Made by a program: the position numbers and the translations under genes. The notes under the pieces are model-generated. The model had not been told where the DNA came from. It worked only from the letters and a program-made list of their open reading frames with translations, and made no database searches. Shown piece after piece: positions 24,872 through 33,643 of a stretch of 64,000 nt of DNA; the stretch's first letter is position 1; each line of letters begins with the position of its first letter. The DNA is from Syntrophopropionicum sp964397525. GTDB taxonomy: Bacteria > Bacillota > Desulfotomaculia > Desulfotomaculales > Pelotomaculaceae. Location: contig CAYNIY010000003.1 in assembly GCA_964397525.1 (NCBI GenBank), forward strand, positions 1-64,000, written 5' to 3'.

Positions 24872-24904
24872 AAACCAAGCCCTTTCAATAGGGCTTGGTT
24901 TTAA
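24872..24904 (+). terminator. Riboswitch expression-platform terminator
   Basis: AAACCAAGCCCT and AGGGCTTGGTTT form a 12-pair stem with a TTCAAT loop, followed by TTAA. It starts a few bases after the riboswitch P1 strand and about 60 bp before fliF, the classical arrangement for ligand-controlled transcription termination. Confidence 0.85.
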
Positions 24905-24961
24905 TATTTATTTGATTTATGTACTTGAGTTATATGTTTTTAAAGTTTGAGGTGGTTTACA

Positions 24962-26494
24962 TTGGCCCCGGGTAACTTCTTTGCCAGGTTAGAAGAGCGA
25001 TGGCTGGCTCTGAATCCAACCAGAAAATTTTTTGCAGCCCTGGTGATAGCCGGGGTCGTTGTTTCATTGTTTTTCCTTGGCCAGATGGCGTTCAAATATT
25101 CCTATGAGCCCTTGTTAACCGGGCTTGATCCAATAGACGCCGGTGTCATTGCAGAAGAACTTAAAGCCATGAATATTCCATACCGATTAACCGATCAAGG
25201 AAAAACTATCAGAGTACCGAAAACCCAGGTTTACGAGACGAGAGTCCAGTTGGCAAGCAGTGGAGCGCTCGGCGGCAGTATGGGTTTTGAACTTTTTAAC
25301 CAGGACAAGATCGGCCGTACTGACTTTGAGTTGCAGGTAGATTATCAAAGGGCGCTCCAGGAGGAATTGAGAAGGACCTTAATCCAGATGGAAGGTATTC
25401 AGCAGGCCAGGGTACACCTGGTAATACCGCAAAAAAACGTTATTGTAAATGATAATCAGGGTACAACATCAGCTTCCATAGCTCTAAAGCTTGAAACTGC
25501 AGCTGAATTGAAACCTGAACAACTTCAGGGCATTTGTGATATTCTTGTCGGCAGCCTGGAGGGGCTGAAACCGGAAAACATACATATAATAGACACTGAA
25601 GGCAACATCTTAAGTGACAGCCTGAATATCAATGATCCACAAAACATTGTTACCACAAGGACCGCCCTCGATCAGCAAAAAGCCCGTAGATTATATGAAA
25701 AAGAGCTTGAAAAAAGGGTACAGCAGATGCTTGTCTCAATCCTGGGCCAGAATAAAGCTGTAGCGATGGTCACAGCAGATATTGACTTTAATCAAAAACA
25801 GATAACCAGCACAACTTCTACCAATCCTCAAAATCTTAAAACCAGTGAGCATTTCACAAAGGAAAGCGGGTCGGGGAGTGAAACCTGGGAAGCACCAGAC
25901 ACAGATCCCAAAGCTGCGGCTGATCAACCTCCCATTGGCAGCGGCACATCAAGCTATTACAAGGAAGATAGTGAAATAAAGTATCAGGTGGACACTAAGG
26001 AGGAAACCCTGATCAATGCGCCCGGAAGTATCATTCGGCTGTCTGCTTCTGTGGTAGTCAATGAATCTGATGGTGTTTTGGATACCCAGAAGGTGAAAGA
26101 CGTTGTTGCAGCAGCCATTGGATTCAACCAGAACCGTGGAGATCAGATAAATGTCTCCAGCATGGTTTTTGACGACACCTACCAGAAAAAGGTCGAGGAC
26201 GAAATGGCGCTGCTTGAAACAAAAGCCTCAGCAAAAGAACGATTCAACACTTACATCCGGATTGGGAGTCTGGCGTCAGCTGCATTCCTGGTCTTAATCC
26301 TATCAACAATTATTTGGCGGCGCAGTGCGCTGCGTGTTGATACCATTGACAGGAATGGTTTTGTTCCAGTAAAAGATATTGAAGCGGGAGAATTTACTGT
26401 CTACAGGAATGATAAACAGCAGAGAATCAGAGATATGGCCAAAGAAAAACCTGAAGAAATAGCCGAACTTTTAAAAGTATGGATCAAAGATTAA
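24962..26494 (+). CDS. fliF: Flagellar MS-ring protein FliF
   Basis: Forms the ring in the inner membrane on which the rotor and export gate assemble. The 510-residue protein has a first membrane helix near residues 25-45 (FFAALVIAGVVVSLFFLG), the ring-building motif region YEPLLTGLDPIDAGVIAEEL and QVDYQRALQEELRRTL, a second membrane helix near 440 (LASAAFLVLILSTIIW) and a short C-terminal tail that binds FliG. The start is TTG 24962 after GAGGTGG; TTG 24947 is before the site. It is the first gene of the block behind the c-di-GMP riboswitch. fliE, normally just upstream, is absent here. Confidence 0.96.
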   Translation: MAPGNFFARLEERWLALNPTRKFFAALVIAGVVVSLFFLGQMAFKYSYEPLLTGLDPIDAGVIAEELKAMNIPYRLTDQGKTIRVPKTQVYETRVQLASSGALGGSMGFELFNQDKIGRTDFELQVDYQRALQEELRRTLIQMEGIQQARVHLVIPQKNVIVNDNQGTTSASIALKLETAAELKPEQLQGICDILVGSLEGLKPENIHIIDTEGNILSDSLNINDPQNIVTTRTALDQQKARRLYEKELEKRVQQMLVSILGQNKAVAMVTADIDFNQKQITSTTSTNPQNLKTSEHFTKESGSGSETWEAPDTDPKAAADQPPIGSGTSSYYKEDSEIKYQVDTKEETLINAPGSIIRLSASVVVNESDGVLDTQKVKDVVAAAIGFNQNRGDQINVSSMVFDDTYQKKVEDEMALLETKASAKERFNTYIRIGSLASAAFLVLILSTIIWRRSALRVDTIDRNGFVPVKDIEAGEFTVYRNDKQQRIRDMAKEKPEEIAELLKVWIKD

Positions 26495-26500
26495 GGGGGT

Positions 26501-27517
26501 TTGGCATTGCAGCGAAAAAAGCTTACAGGCGTTCAGAAAGCAGCAATCCTGCTAATAGCATTAGGATCCGACCTGTCTTCCCGGGTGTTGAAACTGGACT
26601 TTGATCAGGATGACATAGAGTTGCTCACCCAAGAGATATCCAATTTGGCTGAAATTCCGTCTGAGGTCAGAAACGCGGTTATTGACGAGTTTATAGAACT
26701 GCAGAAAACGAGGGATTACCTTTCTCATGGAGGTTTAAGCTACGCGAAAGAAGTTCTGGAAAAGGTTGTTGGCCATCAGAAAACTGCAGAAATACTGAAC
26801 AAGCTTAATATTGATATGAAAGACAAACCATTCAGTTCGCTTCGCAAAATTGACGCCAAACAAATTTATAACTTTATATATGAAGAGCACCCGCAGACAA
26901 TTGCTTTAATACTTGCTCACCTCACACCTGAGCAGGCAGCAATTATACTGGGCATGATGCCGCCAGAACAGCAGAGTGAAATTTCCAGGAGGATAGCAAT
27001 CTTAGATCGTTTCACCCCTGACATTGTAAGGGATGTCGAAAGTTTGTTGGAAACAAAACTATCAGCGGTGGTGCATCAGGAGCAAACTATGGTGGGCGGT
27101 GTGCAGTTTTTGGTTGATGTCCTCAATAAGGTTGGCAGAAGCACTGAGAAGGTTATAATGGATGGACTTGAGAAAGAGGACATGGAGCTGGCGGAAGAAG
27201 TATATGGAAGTATGTTTGTGTTTGAAGACCTTGTTAAATTGCCGGACAGCTTTGTCCAGAGGATGCTGAAAGAGGTTGATTCAAATGATCTAACGCTGGC
27301 TATGCGGGGCGCTGATCAGGAAGTGAATGCCAGGATTTACAAAAATATGTCCAAGCGGGCTGCTGAAATGATTAAGGAAGAAATTGAATTTATAGGCCCA
27401 GTAAAGCTGAAAGAGGTTGAAAAAGCACAGCGTAAAATTGCAGCTATCATCCGAAAGCTGGATGATAGTGGTGAAATCGCGAAATTTCGTGGTAGTGGTG
27501 ATGCCATCACGGCTTGA
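26501..27517 (+). CDS. fliG: Flagellar motor switch protein FliG
   Basis: Rotor protein that interacts with the stator and sets rotation direction. The 338-residue sequence contains the N-terminal LTGVQKAAILLIALG, the middle-domain EEHPQTIALILAHL and the C-terminal torque helix region with LVKLPDSFVQRMLKEV followed by LAMRGAD and IGPVKLKEVEKAQRKI. Six bases after fliF; starts TTG 26501 or TTG 26507 behind AAGGGGG. It would normally be followed by fliH and fliI, which are not here. Confidence 0.96.
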   Translation: MALQRKKLTGVQKAAILLIALGSDLSSRVLKLDFDQDDIELLTQEISNLAEIPSEVRNAVIDEFIELQKTRDYLSHGGLSYAKEVLEKVVGHQKTAEILNKLNIDMKDKPFSSLRKIDAKQIYNFIYEEHPQTIALILAHLTPEQAAIILGMMPPEQQSEISRRIAILDRFTPDIVRDVESLLETKLSAVVHQEQTMVGGVQFLVDVLNKVGRSTEKVIMDGLEKEDMELAEEVYGSMFVFEDLVKLPDSFVQRMLKEVDSNDLTLAMRGADQEVNARIYKNMSKRAAEMIKEEIEFIGPVKLKEVEKAQRKIAAIIRKLDDSGEIAKFRGSGDAITA

Positions 27518-27646
27518 AATAATTTCAAACGCTGGTATGTATGATTTAATGATAGTATAACAGTATCGGAGCTCCATCATAGCTTTCCAAATAATTATAG
27601 TTTACTATGGCAATAAAGGACTAAAATCTAGAGAGGGGTAAAGGCT

Positions 27647-28027
27647 GTGTTGACAGAAGATGAAATTAGATCCTTCCTGACCGGGGGTAATGCCGGCGCA
27701 GCTGCTATAAAAAAAGCAAAGTTTCCCTCTCTGGAACCGGTAAAAGCGGTCAATATGGCCTCATCCAACATGTCCCACCTGGAAGATGTCCAGATCGAAA
27801 TTAGTGTGGAACTTGGTCAAGCCAGCATTAAAATTAAAGACGTGCTTGGCCTTGCCAGGGGTTCTGTGATCAAGCTGAATAAAACAGCAGGTGATGAAAT
27901 GGATGTGGTTATGAACGGCCAGCATTTCGCAAAAGGTGAGGTCGTTGTGAACAAAGATTCTTTCGGTTTAAGGATCGCCTCAATCAACCCTGCTCATCAT
28001 TTAAAACTGACCGATGGAATAACTTAA
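27647..28027 (+). CDS. fliN: Flagellar motor switch protein FliN (SpoA domain)
   Basis: C-ring protein of 126 residues. The C-terminal SpoA domain is complete: VQIEISVELGQASIKIKDVL, GLARGSVIKLNKTAGDEMDV and GEVVVNKDSFGLRI. The N-terminus LTEDEIRSFL resembles the CheY-binding EIDALL-type peptide of FliM and FliY. Start GTG 27647 behind GAGAGGGG. A second SpoA-containing C-ring protein, FliY, is encoded at 32262, so the organism carries both. Confidence 0.88.
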   Translation: MLTEDEIRSFLTGGNAGAAAIKKAKFPSLEPVKAVNMASSNMSHLEDVQIEISVELGQASIKIKDVLGLARGSVIKLNKTAGDEMDVVMNGQHFAKGEVVVNKDSFGLRIASINPAHHLKLTDGIT

Positions 28028-28237
28028 GCAGTTCAGGTCCCAGCCCGGGATGCAGGGGCTAAAAATTTTGCGGGAATTGCTGGTTTGGTCTGGATTAACA
28101 GGAATAACTAATCTTTTTCAGAATAAGTATAGTATTATTAATAAGTTAGCAGGGTGAACCCTGCCGAACCAGGTAATTTCTCCCTCCGCGAGATAGTAAA
28201 TAACTGATGTCGAGGCCTTAGGGACGGTGTTGCTTGA

Positions 28238-29545
28238 TTGAAAATAAAACGTTATTTAGTTAGAGAAATGCAGGAAGCTATTCGGCTTATCAAACAGGAC
28301 CTTGGTTCCGATGCAGTAATTGTAAGCAGTTATAAGGTCTCTGCCAAGGGTTTGATTGGTCTTTTTTCGCCGCGTCTACTTGAAGTTACCGCTGTCCTGG
28401 ATGACAATCCTGAAATTCAATTAAGTGTCGGTTGCCCGCCTGCACAAATGGCTGTAACAGAAGGCGAAAGCCGCGGAAGAGAAATTGGCCCTGCGAATGA
28501 AATGGCCGGGCTGCTATCAGAAAACAAAAAATTTAAGCATACCAGGCCCAGGAATGTATACGCCAACGCCAATAGTAATGCTGACCAAAGCAGTACAAGG
28601 TATTTACCCCATGAATTAAAGAAGAAATTGACTACAGATAAAGCTGCCAACTGGTCAGTTATTGAAGACATGGACGAGCCTGAAAAAGATGAGAAGCATA
28701 TTTTTGAAACATCAACAACAGGCAAAATAAAAGTCGGATCAAACGGTGATCCAGGCCCCAATTGGAGAAAGACGCTTCTTAATATGGATATCGGTGAAGA
28801 TATTGTTGAACAACTGTTGTCAACTGCAGAATGTATTCAGGATCAACCTGAATCAAAAGCACAATTTGCTTATTTTTCCCTGTTAAAACAAATAACAAAT
28901 CTTCTTGAGCCAGCATACCAATTAAAGGATCGTCCCAGGATATTAACTTTTATGGGCCCTCCAGGCGGGGGTAAAACAACAACACTAATCAAGCTTGCCA
29001 CCCGTTTCAAAGTATTTGAAAACAAAAGGATAGCCCTGGTGGGAGTAAGCAACTACCGAATCGGTGGTGATGACCAGCTGCATGCTTACGGCAAATTCCT
29101 GGATGTGTCGGTTGATGTGGTGATGACGCCTGCCGAACTTGTTAAGGCGCTGGATGATCATGTTGATAAAGATTTAATATTAATTGACACCTATGGCCGT
29201 TCACCCTGGAATACAGGGAAAGTGTTGGAACTAAAGAGCTTTTTAAATGTGCTGGATGAACCTCACGAGGATTATTTAGTGCTCAACGCCTCTTCAAAGA
29301 ACAGGGATCTGGTGAAAACAGCCAGTGAATTTAACAGAGTTGGTTTTACAAAAATAGTCTTTACCCGGATTGACGAGACTGAAACGCACGGTTCAATATT
29401 GAACCTGGTTTACAATACCGGCGTACCAGTGGCTTATCTGGCCGGGGGCCAGAAAATACCTGATGACATCAGTGAAGCGAGCCCGAAGATAATTGCAAAA
29501 TTATTATTTAAGGGGGTTGACCCCGATGAAATTATGGCAACCTAG
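28238..29545 (+). CDS. flhF: Flagellar biosynthesis GTPase FlhF
   Basis: SRP-type GTPase of 435 residues that places and numbers flagella. N-terminal KIKRYLVREMQEAIRLIKQD and GSDAVIVSSYKV are typical of FlhF, followed by a long low-complexity linker and the NG domain. The G motifs are divergent: GPPGGGKTTT instead of GPTGVGKTTT, DTYGRS instead of DTAGRS and TRIDE instead of TKLDE. The fold is complete, but nucleotide affinity may differ from family norm. Start TTG 28238. The 210-bp gap before it contains a tight hairpin (GCAGGGT-GA-ACCCTGC, 28149-28164). Overlaps flhG by 20 bp. Confidence 0.9.
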   Translation: MKIKRYLVREMQEAIRLIKQDLGSDAVIVSSYKVSAKGLIGLFSPRLLEVTAVLDDNPEIQLSVGCPPAQMAVTEGESRGREIGPANEMAGLLSENKKFKHTRPRNVYANANSNADQSSTRYLPHELKKKLTTDKAANWSVIEDMDEPEKDEKHIFETSTTGKIKVGSNGDPGPNWRKTLLNMDIGEDIVEQLLSTAECIQDQPESKAQFAYFSLLKQITNLLEPAYQLKDRPRILTFMGPPGGGKTTTLIKLATRFKVFENKRIALVGVSNYRIGGDDQLHAYGKFLDVSVDVVMTPAELVKALDDHVDKDLILIDTYGRSPWNTGKVLELKSFLNVLDEPHEDYLVLNASSKNRDLVKTASEFNRVGFTKIVFTRIDETETHGSILNLVYNTGVPVAYLAGGQKIPDDISEASPKIIAKLLFKGVDPDEIMAT

Positions 29546-30392
29546 GACGGGTCAGAGTTATTATCATAACAGCATTTTGAAAAACGAAAGCTGCTTATGG
29601 GGGCCCAAAGCCATAGCGGTGGCAAGCGGTAAGGGTGGAGTTGGCAAAACATCAATTACGGTCAATTTGGCCCTTTGCCTGGCCCAGAAAGGCAACCAGG
29701 TGACCATTTTTGACGCGGATCTTGGTTTGGCTAATGCTGAGGTGCTGCTTGGGATAATACCGCCATACAGTCTTTTTGAAGTGCTTTACGGGGGTATGAC
29801 ACTGGAAGATATCGCAGTTCAGGGGCCCTGCGGCATCAGGGTGATTTCCGGGGGGTCCGGTTTTCTGGAGATGGCTAACCTGGATCGAACACGTCGCCAG
29901 CAGCTCCTCAGGATGTTTAACCAGTTTGTAAGTAAGGATGAAATTGTTCTTATCGATACCAGCGCTGGAATAAATAAAAATGTTCTTGGTTTTGTAGCTG
30001 CCGCCGAGGAAGTCATTATTGTTGTCACACCGGAGCCAACATCGCTTACAGATGCCTATGCTTTGATCAAAATATTAGCCAACTTCAAACTTCATTCGGA
30101 GGTCAATGTAATAGTTAACCGTGCTGTTGACAGGCAAGAGGCCATGCGCACACTCAGCAGGATATCTACAGCAGCCGGCCGTTTTCTCGACATAAAAATT
30201 AATTTTTTAGGCTGGGTTCCGGAAGACAAATCAGTATCCCAGGCTGTGAAGAACCAGCAGCCATATTTTTTAACAAACAAAAATTCGCCGGCTTCCCGCA
30301 GCATTGCCGGGATTGCTGAATACCTTGTTGGAGATGACCATATAGCCCCAAGAGAAGGATTTTGGACCAAGCTGATGGGTTTATTCAGCTAG
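29526..30392 (+). CDS. flhG: Flagellar number regulator FlhG (ParA/MinD-type ATPase)
   Basis: Deviant-Walker ATPase of 288 residues that stimulates FlhF and limits flagellar number. Motifs: AVASGKGGVGKTSITVNLA (deviant Walker A), FDADLGLANAEVLLG and IDTSAGINKNVLGF, and the C-terminal amphipathic end KLMGLFS for membrane contact. Start ATG 29526 lies inside the end of flhF (20-bp overlap) behind AAGGGGGTTG, so translation is coupled. The usual Firmicutes position after FlhF is kept. Confidence 0.94.
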   Translation: MKLWQPRTGQSYYHNSILKNESCLWGPKAIAVASGKGGVGKTSITVNLALCLAQKGNQVTIFDADLGLANAEVLLGIIPPYSLFEVLYGGMTLEDIAVQGPCGIRVISGGSGFLEMANLDRTRRQQLLRMFNQFVSKDEIVLIDTSAGINKNVLGFVAAAEEVIIVVTPEPTSLTDAYALIKILANFKLHSEVNVIVNRAVDRQEAMRTLSRISTAAGRFLDIKINFLGWVPEDKSVSQAVKNQQPYFLTNKNSPASRSIAGIAEYLVGDDHIAPREGFWTKLMGLFS

Positions 30393-30475
30393 GGTGGTAT
30401 GTTTGACGAAGATGTCCGGTGTTCAAATAATATAGGTGATGAGTGTAACTTAAATTATTCAAGGGGTGTGAATGA

Positions 30476-31231
30476 ATGGCTGTCACCGATGAGATTTGGC
30501 GGAGTTATCGCCAGTCCAGGGACGCGGAGCTTAAAAATGAAATTGTTTTAGCTCACCTGCCCCTTGTTAAATATCTCGCCGGTCGGCTGGCGGTGAAACT
30601 GCCTTCATTTATTGGGCAGGAAGACCTGGAAAGCTATGGTGTTTTTGGTCTAATGGAAGCCGTGGATAAATTTGATCCTGATCTGGGTGTGAGTTTTAAG
30701 GCTTATGCCTACAACAGGATACGCGGGGCAATGATTGATGAGATAAGAAAGCTTAACTGGATTCCCCGCACATTGTGGCAAAAAATTCAGCTCCTGAATG
30801 CAACCAAGGAAAAATTGCAAAAAGAGCTCGGGGAGCAGATCAGTTACGAAGTATTGGCTGGTGCTATGGGAATAACAATATCAGAGCTGTATAAACTGGA
30901 AGGGCAGGTTAACCTTCTTTCCCTGTCATCTCTGGATGAAACAATATCTCTGGCAGATGGTGAAAGAGTGAGGTGGGGGGATATGATTCGAGATCCCGAC
31001 AGCCCTGATCCTTTGGATATTGTAGAGAGTGATGAAAGCAAGCGTCTTTTGATAAAAGCCATAGAGGATCTTCCGGATAAAGACAGAACTGTCCTTGCTC
31101 TTTACTACCAGGAAGAACTGACATTAAAGGAAATTGGCAAGGTCCTTAACGTTTCCGAGTCGAGGGTTTGTCAATTACATACAAGGGCTTTAAACAGGTT
31201 GAGGGGTAAACTGGAACAGGCAGCTTATTGA
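30476..31231 (+). CDS. fliA: RNA polymerase sigma-28 factor (FliA/SigD type)
   Basis: Alternative sigma factor of 251 residues directing late flagellar and chemotaxis genes. Region 2 has HLPLVKYLAGRLAVKLPSFI and GVFGLMEAVDKFDP then FKAYAYNRIRGAMIDEIRKL, the latter very typical of FliA/WhiG; region 4 has LTLKEIGKVLNVSESRVCQL. Start ATG 30476 behind AGGGGTG. Its likely antagonist, a FlgM-like protein, is at 23210. Placement between flhG and fliM allows feedback from early to late genes. Confidence 0.95.
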   Translation: MAVTDEIWRSYRQSRDAELKNEIVLAHLPLVKYLAGRLAVKLPSFIGQEDLESYGVFGLMEAVDKFDPDLGVSFKAYAYNRIRGAMIDEIRKLNWIPRTLWQKIQLLNATKEKLQKELGEQISYEVLAGAMGITISELYKLEGQVNLLSLSSLDETISLADGERVRWGDMIRDPDSPDPLDIVESDESKRLLIKAIEDLPDKDRTVLALYYQEELTLKEIGKVLNVSESRVCQLHTRALNRLRGKLEQAAY

Positions 31232-31279
31232 GATACAGCTAGGGTAAAACGATAAAATAGAATTAGGGCTGATTGAATT

Positions 31280-32269
31280 ATGGATAAAATATCTCCCAAA
31301 GAAATAAATGCCTTGCTGGATGCCATGTCAACCAGTGAGATCAAAATGAATGAGCTGCAGAAATCACTGCAACCTGCAGAATGCGAGCTCTATGACTTCC
31401 GGCACCCTGATAAGTTCACCAAGGAACAACTTTGTGCGCTGGAGGTTATGCACAGCGGATTTACACGACTTCTTTCCAGTTATTTATCTGGCTACCTGCG
31501 CTGTAATATACAAATTGAGGTTGCTTCCATTGTTCAATTGACATATGAAGACTTTATACATTCTGTTCCCAATCCTGCGGTGCTGACATTATTTTCTATA
31601 AATCCTTTAAAAGGAACGGCGATAGCCCAGTTAGATCCGGTGTTTCTTTTTCCAGTGATAGATCTGTTTTTTGGCGGAAGTGGAGTAACCCCCAAAAGCA
31701 TTCGCGATTTGACTGATATCGAACTCTCAGTCACCAGAAAACTAATGACAAAAATTTTGGATAACCTTGCCTTGGCCTGGAAAGACATTATCCGGTTTGT
31801 ACCAGTTGTTGATTCTGTAGAGACCAATCCTGATCGGATACAGGTTTATTCTTTAAATGAAACAGTTGCTTTGGTTTCCTTAACTGCTGGAGTTGGGGCA
31901 TCGGCAAAAGGATTTATTAACCTGTGTCTGCCATACAACTTGCTTGAGCCGGTGGTGTCTAGGCTTACTCTGCAAAGACGCTGCGGGCCCCGAATATCTG
32001 AGAGCAACGAGGCGGATAAAAGGAAGCTGCAGCAGTGGCTCGAAATGCCGGCTGTGGAGCTTACAGTCCTGGCAGGCCAAACATTGATGCAGGTGAACGA
32101 TTTTCTTCAATTACAGGAAGGGGACGTATTGCTGCTGGATAGAAGGGTGGATCAGGATATGGACTTGTATGTTGATGAACAAATGATATGCAAAGTTAAG
32201 GCTGGTTATATGGGCAGCCAGCTTGCTGTTCAAATCACTGCGCTTGTGGAGGGCGAAAAAGATGGCTAG
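31280..32269 (+). CDS. fliM: Flagellar motor switch protein FliM
   Basis: C-ring protein of 329 residues. The N-terminal peptide ISPKEINALLDAM binds CheY-P. The middle domain contains YDFRHPDKFTKEQLCALEVM and LDPVFLFPVIDLFFGGSG, and a C-terminal SpoA domain (VELTVLAGQTLMQVNDFLQL) contacts FliN/FliY. Start ATG 31280 near GGGCTG. It overlaps fliY by eight bases. Confidence 0.95.
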   Translation: MDKISPKEINALLDAMSTSEIKMNELQKSLQPAECELYDFRHPDKFTKEQLCALEVMHSGFTRLLSSYLSGYLRCNIQIEVASIVQLTYEDFIHSVPNPAVLTLFSINPLKGTAIAQLDPVFLFPVIDLFFGGSGVTPKSIRDLTDIELSVTRKLMTKILDNLALAWKDIIRFVPVVDSVETNPDRIQVYSLNETVALVSLTAGVGASAKGFINLCLPYNLLEPVVSRLTLQRRCGPRISESNEADKRKLQQWLEMPAVELTVLAGQTLMQVNDFLQLQEGDVLLLDRRVDQDMDLYVDEQMICKVKAGYMGSQLAVQITALVEGEKDG

Positions 32270-33557
32270 GCTATTAAAACAGGAAGAGATTGACGCTCTC
32301 CTGCACACGCAAAACCATGAACTTGTCCTGCCGGAAGAGGCGGAAGCAGGCACATTAGGGGAGCAGGCCCAAAAGAAAAAAGCGGCAAAAAAAACTCGCG
32401 CAGAGCAGATAATTGAACCAAGTACAAAAATAGTTGAGGTGCAACCTGACTTCGCCGGAGATTTTTTAACTGAAGATGAAATGGACTCCCTGGGCGAAGT
32501 CGGCAATATGTACATGGGTTCGGCGGCAGCTGCACTTTCCACGCTTTTCAACCAAAATGTGAAATTCACAGAGCCGAGATTAACCATATCAACTTTGGAA
32601 GACCTATTAAACGGTTTTCTAACGCCGCATATGGTCGTTTTTATGCGTTTCACCGAAGGGCTATCAGGTTTCAACATGCTGATTATGAAAATAAAAGACG
32701 TTAATGTATTAGCCGATTTGATGATGGGCGGAAAAGGTATAAATGTACCGGTAGAAGCAAATGAGATTAGTACAATTGCAGCGGTTAAGGCTTTAAAAAA
32801 GATGATCAGCACTGCATCTACCTCAATGGCTGCAATGTTAAACCGTATGGTTAAAATTTCTCCGCCTGAGATAAAAGTTTGTAACAGCGTTGATGATATT
32901 AAATTTACATCATTTAGCCCGGGAGATCCAATGGTTGTTGTCCGATATAAGATGACAATTGGGGATATACTGGACACACAAATTATGAGGGTCATGGGTT
33001 TTGATACAGCGAAAGAAGAAGCAGGACTTTTCCTCAGCAGATTAATGGGCCAGGGCAAAGAACTGCCTGCGCCAGCGGCAGAAGAAACAATTGGTGAAGA
33101 CCTGACCTTAGCTGCAGATGAACAAGCCGCCTCGATTGATCTTGATCATATCAATATGGAAGACAAAACGGAGCCTGCTGCATCAGTTAATCAGGTCAGA
33201 CAGCATGAAGTATCAGCTGTGGTGAAGCCGGAGCAAGTCCCTGCTTTGTTTGAGCTGCCTTCAAAAGCAGAACCCGCTGATTATGGTTATGACCAGCAGC
33301 GCCTGGAGCTGATACTTGATATACCTTTAAAGATTACAGTCCTGCTGGGGCGAACCAGATTACCGATTAAAGATATATTGGGCCTGGCTCCGGGATCTGT
33401 TATTGAGATGCAGAGTCTGGTTGATGAACCGGTGGAAATTCTGGTTAACGGGACACTGGTGGCTACCGGTGAAATTGTTGTAGTGCATGATAATTATGGT
33501 GTCAGAATATCCAATATCATCACACCCAGGGAAAGGCTGCAGAACCTGGGAACTTGA
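32262..33557 (+). CDS. fliY: Motor switch phosphatase FliY (CheC-CheC-SpoA)
   Basis: Firmicutes-type C-ring protein of 431 residues that dephosphorylates CheY-P at the motor. Begins with the CheY-binding peptide LLKQEEIDALL, then a basic linker (KKKAAKKTRAEQ), a CheC-like domain whose first active-site helix is intact (LGEVGNMYMGSAAAALS) and whose second is less regular, an acidic linker and a C-terminal SpoA domain (LIKI-like LELILDIPLKITVLLGRT, then VVVHDNYGVRISNI). The start ATG 32262 overlaps the fliM stop. Last gene of the block, closed by a terminator. Confidence 0.93.
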   Translation: MARLLKQEEIDALLHTQNHELVLPEEAEAGTLGEQAQKKKAAKKTRAEQIIEPSTKIVEVQPDFAGDFLTEDEMDSLGEVGNMYMGSAAAALSTLFNQNVKFTEPRLTISTLEDLLNGFLTPHMVVFMRFTEGLSGFNMLIMKIKDVNVLADLMMGGKGINVPVEANEISTIAAVKALKKMISTASTSMAAMLNRMVKISPPEIKVCNSVDDIKFTSFSPGDPMVVVRYKMTIGDILDTQIMRVMGFDTAKEEAGLFLSRLMGQGKELPAPAAEETIGEDLTLAADEQAASIDLDHINMEDKTEPAASVNQVRQHEVSAVVKPEQVPALFELPSKAEPADYGYDQQRLELILDIPLKITVLLGRTRLPIKDILGLAPGSVIEMQSLVDEPVEILVNGTLVATGEIVVVHDNYGVRISNIITPRERLQNLGT

Positions 33558-33562
33558 ATACT

Positions 33563-33593
33563 CAAAAAAAGCCCTTCAAGGGCTTTTTTTAAA
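33563..33593 (+). terminator. Terminator of the flagellar block
   Basis: AAAAAAAGCCCTT and AAGGGCTTTTTTT form a stem with a minimal loop and end in a T run. It can act in both directions but lies directly after fliY. Confidence 0.85.
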
Positions 33594-33643
33594 CCTTATA
33601 TACATTTAGCATGATTGGATCAAGGGCTTAGAGGGGGAGAAAA

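Noticed and set aside
28149..28164. The GCAGGGT-GA-ACCCTGC hairpin before flhF as a terminator or riboswitch
   Set aside because: No T run follows, the loop is only two bases, and the surrounding bases match no riboswitch class I could recall.
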